Part shown: one piece after another, positions 6,816 to 11,159 of the stretch
How the letters are laid out: each line of letters opens with the position of its first letter
How positions within the stretch are numbered: the stretch's first letter is position 1
Source: Ruminococcus sp. UBA4383
GTDB lineage: Bacteria; Bacillota; Clostridia; Oscillospirales; Ruminococcaceae
Direction: 5' to 3'
NCBI GenBank assembly: GCA_002389995.1
Contig: DGRR01000059.1
Location: 1 to 11,159 of the forward strand
Length of the DNA: 11,159 bases
The notes under the pieces: model-generated
What the model was told of the DNA's origin: nothing
Seen by the model: the letters and a program-made list of their open reading frames with translations, nothing else
The model's database searches: none
Position numbers and translations under genes: made by a program

Positions 6816-7736
6816 TCACCATTCACGCACAACTCTCCGCAGTTTTCTGTCAATATCAATGCGTGTCTGCCTGCACTCTGATGAGTGGTCTTTAAGGGTC
6901 TTGAATGTAAATCTCAGCAGCAGCGAAGAACCGAAAGGAAGCACACATTCCAGCATAGACTGCGGAAAAACAAAATGTGAGCCATACTCATAGGTAAGCT
7001 TTGCAAATCTGCAATCATGGGGAGTATTTTTGAGCCTTTCGCACATTCTGTCGATGTATCGGCAGGTATCCCAGAGAGAATCATCTCTCGCACCTACAAA
7101 GACAACTTTGCCCTTTATGTTTTCCACTTTTATCTTCATATCCTCCGTCACTGGGCAGAGCTTTTCTGAAAGGTCAAACATATCTCGTGCGGCTGCCATA
7201 TCACCTCTGCGCTTTGCCTCCTCTTTCAGTTTTTGCCAGTATTCAGGGTGACGATAGGCATACGGGAGATACGGCAGACTTTTGCCCTTATATGAAAGGG
7301 TTGATTCACCGTTGCCGGGACGTTCCCTTGCACCGTCCTTTACATCACGATAAAAGCCCTCCATGACAAAATCCGAAGGCGAAAGGGCGACAGTCAGGGT
7401 TATGTCGGGGATATATGATGATGCCGTCAGTGCTGCCATTGCTGTTGTAGATGCACCGATTATACCGAATTTGTTGTTTCCTTTCTTTTTCAGGACTGCT
7501 ATCACTTTTTCAAAGCTCTCTATGGGCTGGTCGTGCCACGAATAGTCTTTAGATTCCGTTGCATAGGTCATCACATTGCAGCCGTTCTTATGCAGCCATT
7601 TTACACCCATTTTTACCATGAGGTCATCAATGTTGTCGCCAAGCATCAATATAACTCCCTTGCTGCACGGAGTGGGATTTTTGTAATATGCCCCGAAAAA
7701 TCCGTCATTTTTTGTGCAGAAATATTCTCTTTTCAT
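6816..7736 (-). CDS. BAAT-like alpha/beta hydrolase, 306 aa
   Basis: The start is set at the ATG at 7736, with AAAGGAG in front (GAAAGGAGAAGAAC-ATG). The longer frame from 7808 overlaps the upstream methyltransferase gene and lacks a site. The fold is alpha/beta hydrolase, resembling the C-terminal catalytic domain of bile-acid-CoA:amino acid N-acyltransferase/acyl-CoA thioesterase (BAAT_C). The nucleophile elbow is GIIGASTTA (Ser 96). The acid is in VGARDDSLWDT (Asp 218 or 219), where the DDxLW pattern is typical of that family. The histidine is in YGSHFVFP (His 254). No signal peptide is seen, so it is probably cytosolic. It is the last gene of the operon with the 34-aa ORF and the methyltransferase (52-base gap) and so shares their probable metal-dependent control. 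Substrate unknown: an ester, thioester or peptide product linked to the methyltransferase is plausible. Confidence 0.8.
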   Translation of the reverse strand: MKREYFCTKNDGFFGAYYKNPTPCSKGVILMLGDNIDDLMVKMGVKWLHKNGCNVMTYATESKDYSWHDQPIESFEKVIAVLKKKGNNKFGIIGASTTAMAALTASSYIPDITLTVALSPSDFVMEGFYRDVKDGARERPGNGESTLSYKGKSLPYLPYAYRHPEYWQKLKEEAKRRGDMAAARDMFDLSEKLCPVTEDMKIKVENIKGKVVFVGARDDSLWDTCRYIDRMCERLKNTPHDCRFAKLTYEYGSHFVFPQSMLECVLPFGSSLLLRFTFKTLKDHSSECRQTRIDIDRKLRRVVREW

Positions 7737-7788
7737 GTTCTTCTCCTTTCGTGCTTTCCGAATTGAATCATATATGAAATTTTTCCCA

Positions 7789-8568
7789 TTACCATCTGAA
7801 TACAGCAAGTCTGTTATTCATATTCTTGCCGATGACAGCAAACAGTTTGCCACGGACAGAGTATTTTTTCATTTCCTCGTTATAACTACGTTCCATTACC
7901 AGTTTCATGCGTGGTTCAAGGGCAAGGTATTCTTTACCCGACTTTGTACCCCAGCCGAAAGTAGCATTTGTATGCTTTACAGCATCATGATGCTTGCTGT
8001 GCTTTTCAAGGAATGGAGAGTGCAGTTCTGCCAGCAAGAAGCCATGCTCAAAACTGTCGCAGAGCATATTCAGGCAAGTCTTTACCTGTTTCTTTGAGAA
8101 ATATTCAAGAACGCCCTCCATGACGATGATATTCATTTTGTTTTTCGGGAGCAGTTTTGTCCATTCACTTTCGAGGGCACTGCCGTCAAGCATAGTGCAG
8201 CGTTCCCTGTCCTCATAGACCTTGTGGCGGACGGCTATCTGGACAGGCAAATCCACATCAAACCATGTGAGTCTGCCATTGTCCACCTGTGAAAACTTAT
8301 CATCAAATCCGCAGCCAAGATTTATGCAAAGTGCATTGGGATACTTTTTCAGCAGTCTGATGAGAACATCTCTGAACATTATCGTCCTCGCCACCACGCC
8401 CTCATGTGACATGAACGGGTCATATTTGCTGACATCTACACCGAGAGTTTCGATTATCTCTTTTGCTTTCAGGTCTTTTATCCTTGCATTGGGGCGAGCT
8501 GTTTCACTTGCTTTTATTGCCAGCGGAATGAGTGCTGTTTCCTGAATATCTCCGAATTTAAGTTCCAT
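7789..8568 (-). CDS. Class I SAM-dependent methyltransferase, TcmP/LCMT-like (COG3315 type)
   Basis: The ATG at 8568 has GGAG eight bases upstream (AAAGGAGAAATAATT-ATG). The 259-aa protein has the features of the leucine carboxyl methyltransferase/TcmP-like O-methyltransferase family. These are an N-terminal helical lid, ARTIMFRD (60-67, with the conserved Arg 61), SAM motif I INLGCGFDDKF (82-92), the acidic WFDVDLP (102-108), then LDGSALESEW and VMEGVLEYF. Family members methylate carboxyl groups in polyketide or small-molecule products and, in eukaryotes, the C-terminus of PP2A. The SAM-binding glycines are intact. It lies between the 34-aa ORF, whose stop codon overlaps its start, and the BAAT-like hydrolase. 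This pair suggests small-molecule or acyl modification under metal control, which is inference. Confidence 0.88.
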   Translation of the reverse strand: MELKFGDIQETALIPLAIKASETARPNARIKDLKAKEIIETLGVDVSKYDPFMSHEGVVARTIMFRDVLIRLLKKYPNALCINLGCGFDDKFSQVDNGRLTWFDVDLPVQIAVRHKVYEDRERCTMLDGSALESEWTKLLPKNKMNIIVMEGVLEYFSKKQVKTCLNMLCDSFEHGFLLAELHSPFLEKHSKHHDAVKHTNATFGWGTKSGKEYLALEPRMKLVMERSYNEEMKKYSVRGKLFAVIGKNMNNRLAVFRW

Positions 8569-8662
8569 AATTATTTCTCCTTTTTATAAATTTATTATAT
8601 GATTTACTTTCTGTTTTCAGCCTGTCAGTGTGCATATCCATAAGCAACAGTGTTACTGCCAT
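8558..8662 (-). CDS. 34-aa leader ORF overlapping the methyltransferase start
   Basis: An ATG at 8662 follows a near-perfect ribosome binding site (AAGGAGG at 8670-8676, seven-base spacer). The frame runs MAVTLLLMDMHTDRLKTESK and on, then ends in RRNNYGT, with TAA at 8558-8560. Its last codons overlap the methyltransferase ATG (8566-8568) in another frame, so translation could be coupled. The N-terminal part is mildly hydrophobic and the C-terminal part basic. It may be a real small protein, a regulatory leader peptide, or the remnant of a longer gene. The ribosome binding site is stronger than that of the methyltransferase itself. No homolog is recognised. Confidence 0.5.
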   Translation of the reverse strand: MAVTLLLMDMHTDRLKTESKSYNKFIKRRNNYGT

Positions 8663-8677
8663 GATTATACCTCCTTA

Positions 8678-8696
8678 TATAGTTAGCTAAACCTAA
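8678..8696 (-). promoter_or_regulatory. DtxR/IdeR-like metal-repressor box
   Basis: On the minus strand TTAGGTTTAGCTAACTATA resembles the DtxR/IdeR operator TTAGGTTAGSCTAACCTAA: the half TTAGGTT is exact and the CTAAC core of the other half is present, about 14 of 19 positions. It also has a perfect TTAGCTAA centre. It sits just downstream of the -10, about +3 to +21 from the expected start, a normal position for repression. Metal-dependent control of the methyltransferase/hydrolase operon is inferred from this. Confidence 0.45.
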
Positions 8697-8705
8697 CCTT
8701 ATTAT

Positions 8706-8734
8706 ATTATACACCTTTGTATTTAAAAAGTCAA
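8706..8734 (-). promoter_or_regulatory. Sigma-A promoter of the methyltransferase/hydrolase operon
   Basis: On the minus strand TTGACT (8734-8729) and TATAAT (8711-8706) are 17 bases apart, one base from consensus. A second overlapping TATAAT follows at 8706-8701. Transcription should start near 8699, directly in front of the metal-box-like sequence and the ribosome binding site of the 34-aa ORF. Confidence 0.85.
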
Positions 8735-8901
8735 TAGTTTTGAATAAATAACCATGAAAATCAATTTTATTGATTAAAAAATTAATTTTAAGATTTCAGA
8801 ATAAAATCTGCTAATTTTTATCTTTTTCTATACCCATTTTTCAATTTTGATATGTCAATTTGATAAAGAATATCCCTGAAAAAAATACAAAGTTTTGAAA
8901 G

Positions 8902-8930
8902 TTGACTTTTGAAGCAGATTTTGTTATAAT
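8902..8930 (+). promoter_or_regulatory. Sigma-A promoter P1 for the AraC/MutS-like operon
   Basis: TTGACT at 8902-8907 and TATAAT at 8925-8930 are 17 bases apart, with a start expected near 8937. The -35 lies inside AAAGT-TG-ACTTT (8898-8909) and between two copies of TTTTGAA (8893-8899, 8907-8913). These could be an operator, for example for self-control by the AraC-type regulator. The stretch 8735-8901 before it is AT-rich and holds nothing else recognised. Confidence 0.82.
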
Positions 8931-8939
8931 AATTTATAT

Positions 8940-9008
8940 AGGGCTGGCACTCAATTTAATCATCGTCTGTATGCCCTGAACCTGACAAAGAGTGCAGAAA
9001 AAGTCGGG
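8940..9008 (+). promoter_or_regulatory. Candidate structured leader RNA: two hairpins with complementary loops
   Basis: The leader from P1 is about 125 bases. AGGGC (8940-8944) can pair with GCCCT (8973-8977). CCTGAC (8981-8986) can pair with GTCGGG (9003-9008, one G-U). The loop of the first hairpin contains GCACTC (8947-8952), an exact complement of GAGTGC (8990-8995) in the loop of the second. Together they would make a kissing-loop fold near the 5' end of the transcript. No known riboswitch class is recognised. Stems are short, so chance is possible. Confidence 0.35.
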
Positions 9009-9026
9009 ACAAAAAATTTTCTGATG

Positions 9027-9035
9027 TGATATAAT
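9027..9035 (+). promoter_or_regulatory. Extended -10 promoter P2 for the AraC-type gene
   Basis: TGATATAAT (TG-N-TATAAT) at 9027-9035 is an extended -10 element; the -35 is poor (GGGACA at 18-base spacing). Transcription from here would start near 9042 and skip the structured leader, leaving only the ribosome binding site GAGGTG at 9050-9055. Confidence 0.5.
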
Positions 9036-9061
9036 AAGTTTAACGGAATGAGGTGACCATT

Positions 9062-9895
9062 ATGAAAGACTGGATTGAAGGATTTCAGGATTCCATTGAT
9101 TTTATTGAAAAAAATCTGTCGAATGAGCTGAATATCGAGGATATTGCAAGGGAAGCCGTACTTTCTCCGTTTTATTATCAGCGTATTTTCGGTGCTATGT
9201 GCGGTATGACAGTCGGTGAATATATCCGTGTACGCCGCATGACACTGGCAGCGCAGGAACTTGCTTGCTCAGACTGTAAGGTAATTGATGTTGCCATGAA
9301 ATACGGCTATGATTCTCCTGACAGCTTTGCAAAAGCCTTCAAAAGCTTTCACGGCATCACCCCATCACAGGCAAAAGAATCGGGGGCGAACCTGCGGTCA
9401 TTTGCTCCGTTGCATATTAAAATCACGTTGGAGGGTGGAACTATGTTGGATTATAAAATTGTGGAAAAAGCACCTTTTACGGTGGTCGGTATCAAAAAGC
9501 GATTCAGTGCAGAAACAAGTTACAAGGAAGTCCCTGAATTTTGGGGAGAGTGGATGTCAGACATGAAAGGCTTAAAAGGAATGTTCGGCATATGCACGGA
9601 TATGGACGGAAAAACCTTTGATTACTGGATAGCTGACCTGTATAAACCGTGGGAGGATATTCCGAAAAGCTGCAAAACATATCAGATTTCAGGCGGACTT
9701 TGGGCGATATTCCGATGCAAAGGAGCTTTGCCCGAAAGTATGCAGAAAGTCAATACACAAATCTGGTCGGAATGGCTTCCTTCTCTGCGAGGTTATGCAT
9801 TAGCAGGCAATTATTCACTTGAATTTTATCTGCCACCGACAAAAAATCCTGATGATACGGTCAGCTATATCTGTATTCCTTTGAAAAAAGTTTAA
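9062..9895 (+). CDS. AraC-family regulator with GyrI-like effector-binding domain (Rob-like)
   Basis: The ATG at 9062 is preferred over the GTG at 9053, because that GTG is part of the ribosome binding site GAGGTG (9050-9055, six-base spacer). The protein is 277 aa. Residues about 5-105 are the double helix-turn-helix DNA-binding domain: first helix pair around LNIEDIAREAVLSPFYYQR, second around VIDVAMKYGYDSPDSFAKAF, and the family tail FHGITPSQAK. Residues 128-277 are a GyrI-like effector-binding domain (DYKIVEKAPFTVVGIKKRF at the start, GNYSLEFYLP near the end), the type that binds hydrophobic small molecules in Rob and multidrug regulators. It is followed after 12 bases by the MutS-like gene (one operon) and diverges from the methyltransferase operon. 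It may control its own promoter and that neighbour, which is inference. An internal start at the domain boundary is described separately. Confidence 0.92.
   Translation: MKDWIEGFQDSIDFIEKNLSNELNIEDIAREAVLSPFYYQRIFGAMCGMTVGEYIRVRRMTLAAQELACSDCKVIDVAMKYGYDSPDSFAKAFKSFHGITPSQAKESGANLRSFAPLHIKITLEGGTMLDYKIVEKAPFTVVGIKKRFSAETSYKEVPEFWGEWMSDMKGLKGMFGICTDMDGKTFDYWIADLYKPWEDIPKSCKTYQISGGLWAIFRCKGALPESMQKVNTQIWSEWLPSLRGYALAGNYSLEFYLPPTKNPDDTVSYICIPLKKV
9430..9445 (+). promoter_or_regulatory. Internal in-frame ribosome binding site and ATG at the AraC/GyrI domain boundary
   Basis: GGAGGG at 9430-9435, a seven-base spacer and ATG at 9443-9445 lie inside the AraC-type gene, in frame (codon 128), exactly where the GyrI-like domain begins. 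Starting here would make a free 150-aa effector-binding domain. The alternative is that the site is a fossil of a fusion between two genes. Confidence 0.5.
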
Positions 9896-9907
9896 GAAGG
9901 TGATAGT

Positions 9908-11158
9908 ATGGGGTTCAGTCTGTTGCAGCCTTTTGGCACAGTCACCGAATACAAAAAACTTCCTGATTATGTTATGCATGATATCGGTCTTGATGCATTT
10001 TTTCAGGAAATATCAAGTGATACCAAAGAACGCCGTTTTATCACAAATGTACTTTCACAAATAACAGACAATGCAGATGTTGCTGAATACCGCCGAAAGA
10101 TATTCGCAGATATTATTCGGCTGCCGCAGCTGAGAAATACCATGATACAGCTATTTGACAAGATACAGTTCATGAAGGATTTTTCCACCATGCACAAAAC
10201 CTCTGATGAAGAACTTGGATTGTGGCATCTTTTTCACCGTCTTGACGAACTGGACAGCTATATCAGGACAATAGAAACAATGCGTGAATGTCTTTCTGAT
10301 GAAAGGATTCAGTCTGAGGGGCTGATTTCACTGAGAAATTACATTACTGAACTTTATGAGGATGCTTGCTTTGCTGAAATGAAAAAAGACATCGCTTCAC
10401 TGAAAATAAAGGCATCTGATGTGCAGAGTGTAACTCTCGGCATTAATGTCAACGAACGTTTTGAAGCCGTCAGCATAGGACTGGTTTCCGTCAACAGAAA
10501 GCCTTTCAAAAAGTCGGGCATTGTCAGCAATTTTGCCGATGTGATTTCATCTAAGGACAAGATTCGTGATACCGCAGACTGGGACGGTGATATGCATTAT
10601 CAGCTTATTGAAAAAGAAAATAATGCAAGTGCAGGCAAATTTATTGAAAAGCTCGGGGGCTTTTCTGCTGTGCGGAATACTCCGTTTGTTGACGGGCATA
10701 TCCGTTCAACGCTTGTGAAAACTCCTGATGACGACAGTACAGGCAACTCAACTTTGTATCTGGATACCATAATGAACAAAATGCTCAGTTCTCTTGTGAA
10801 GAAACTAAGGGATACACTTACCAAATATGCAAATGTAGCGATTGTGAATGTTTCAGGATTAGTGCCTGAGTTTATATATTACATCAGATGTGCGGAATTT
10901 ATCAGCGGTCTTATGGAAAAGGGCTGTATATTCTGTGAAGCACAGCCGAAAACTGACAGTGAAACCTCCATGTCGGCAAGAGGTTTTTACAATCTGAAAC
11001 TTGCAATGAATATGGATAATGTAAGTGAAATTGTACGCAATGACATTACTTTTGATAAAAAACATACTGTCTATATTCTGACAGGTGCAAACCGTGGCGG
11101 AAAAACTACAATCACGCAAGCTGTCGGTCAGTTATTGGTAGTGCAACAAAAGAGTTGA
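9908..11158 (+). CDS. MutS-like ATPase, stops just after Walker A at the window edge
   Basis: The ATG at 9908 has AAGGTG just upstream and follows the AraC-type gene by 12 bases. Residues 1-390 resemble the core/lever and clamp region of MutS-family proteins without mismatch-binding domain I: LPDYVMHDIGLD, long helices, and the later segment TPFVDGHIRSTLVKTPDD. The ATPase domain opens with Walker A TGANRGGKTT (392-401, Lys 399), matching the MutS pattern T-G-x-N-x-x-G-K, and ITQAVGQLL. A TGA at 11156-11158 then ends the frame, although a MutS ATPase needs about 150 more residues (Walker B, signature and dimer parts). One base lost from the run AAAA at 11148-11151 would restore an open frame to the edge. 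A frameshift, a genuine pseudogene or a contig-end error is likely. The function is probably DNA-structure handling of the MutS-related type; the exact subfamily is unknown. Confidence 0.82.
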   Translation: MGFSLLQPFGTVTEYKKLPDYVMHDIGLDAFFQEISSDTKERRFITNVLSQITDNADVAEYRRKIFADIIRLPQLRNTMIQLFDKIQFMKDFSTMHKTSDEELGLWHLFHRLDELDSYIRTIETMRECLSDERIQSEGLISLRNYITELYEDACFAEMKKDIASLKIKASDVQSVTLGINVNERFEAVSIGLVSVNRKPFKKSGIVSNFADVISSKDKIRDTADWDGDMHYQLIEKENNASAGKFIEKLGGFSAVRNTPFVDGHIRSTLVKTPDDDSTGNSTLYLDTIMNKMLSSLVKKLRDTLTKYANVAIVNVSGLVPEFIYYIRCAEFISGLMEKGCIFCEAQPKTDSETSMSARGFYNLKLAMNMDNVSEIVRNDITFDKKHTVYILTGANRGGKTTITQAVGQLLVVQQKS

Positions 11159-11159
11159 A

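Noticed and set aside
6756..6993. Extended -10 (TGATATAAT, 6756-6764) and a 73-aa plus-strand frame from 6772
   Set aside because: No -35 at proper spacing, no ribosome binding site, and the frame is mostly antisense to the hydrolase gene. At most it is an antisense transcript.
7737..7808. N-terminal extension of the hydrolase to 7808
   Set aside because: It overlaps the methyltransferase end and lacks a ribosome binding site; AAAGGAG serves the ATG at 7736.
9053..9055. GTG at 9053 as the AraC start
   Set aside because: The GTG is part of the GAGGTG ribosome binding site for the ATG at 9062.
1..11159. CRISPR arrays, tRNA or rRNA genes, insertion sequences
   Set aside because: No regular spaced repeats, no tRNA-like clover sequence, no rRNA stretch and no transposase frame or terminal inverted repeats were seen.

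Overview
The window looks like low-GC Bacillota DNA from a Ruminococcus-like gut or rumen anaerobe. The evidence is a C-terminal type I dockerin on a secreted polysaccharide deacetylase, Thr/Ser/Glu-rich linkers on exported proteins, AGGAGG-type ribosome binding sites and TTGACA/TATAAT promoters. Both edges cut into genes, so the window may be an internal slice or a whole short contig.

Left part (1-4352). A 5'-truncated JetD-like protein (C-terminal DUF2220/Toprim part, Wadjet anti-plasmid family) ends at 635. Facing it on the minus strand is a three-gene group (1712 to 671) of small envelope or secreted products: a 137-aa secreted protein, a 30-aa peptide gene missed by ordinary ORF cut-offs, and a 155-aa Ser/Thr/Glu-rich lipoprotein, with an attenuator-like hairpin before the last. 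A 300-base AT-rich intergenic region separates it from a divergent plus-strand operon driven by a perfect sigma-A promoter. That operon encodes a prephenate dehydratase-like protein with an N-terminal membrane segment and a dockerin-bearing CE4 polysaccharide deacetylase. It ends in a 12-bp hairpin.

Middle (4353-6815). A 726-aa NACHT/STAND NTPase with an unrecognised N-terminal region and a short pentapeptide-like C-terminus resembles bacterial NLR-like (bNACHT) defence proteins. Its 3' flank carries two imperfect repeats, each with TGTA...TACA dyad symmetry.

Right part (6816-11159). A minus-strand operon (34-aa ORF, TcmP/LCMT-like methyltransferase, BAAT-like alpha/beta hydrolase) starts from a strong promoter with a DtxR/IdeR-like metal box at the expected start point. 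Divergently, an AraC-GyrI (Rob-like) regulator and a MutS-like ATPase form a second operon. Its promoter is followed by a leader that can fold as two hairpins with a perfect 6-bp loop-loop match. The AraC gene has an internal in-frame ribosome binding site and ATG exactly at the domain boundary. The MutS-like frame hits a stop just after the Walker A motif, two bases from the window end, suggesting a frameshift or a contig-end error.

Best candidates for something new: the leader RNA and internal start of the AraC gene, the metal-box methyltransferase/hydrolase operon with its small coupled ORF, the membrane-anchored prephenate dehydratase-like protein, and the small-peptide operon. All function statements come from reading motifs by eye; no database search was run.
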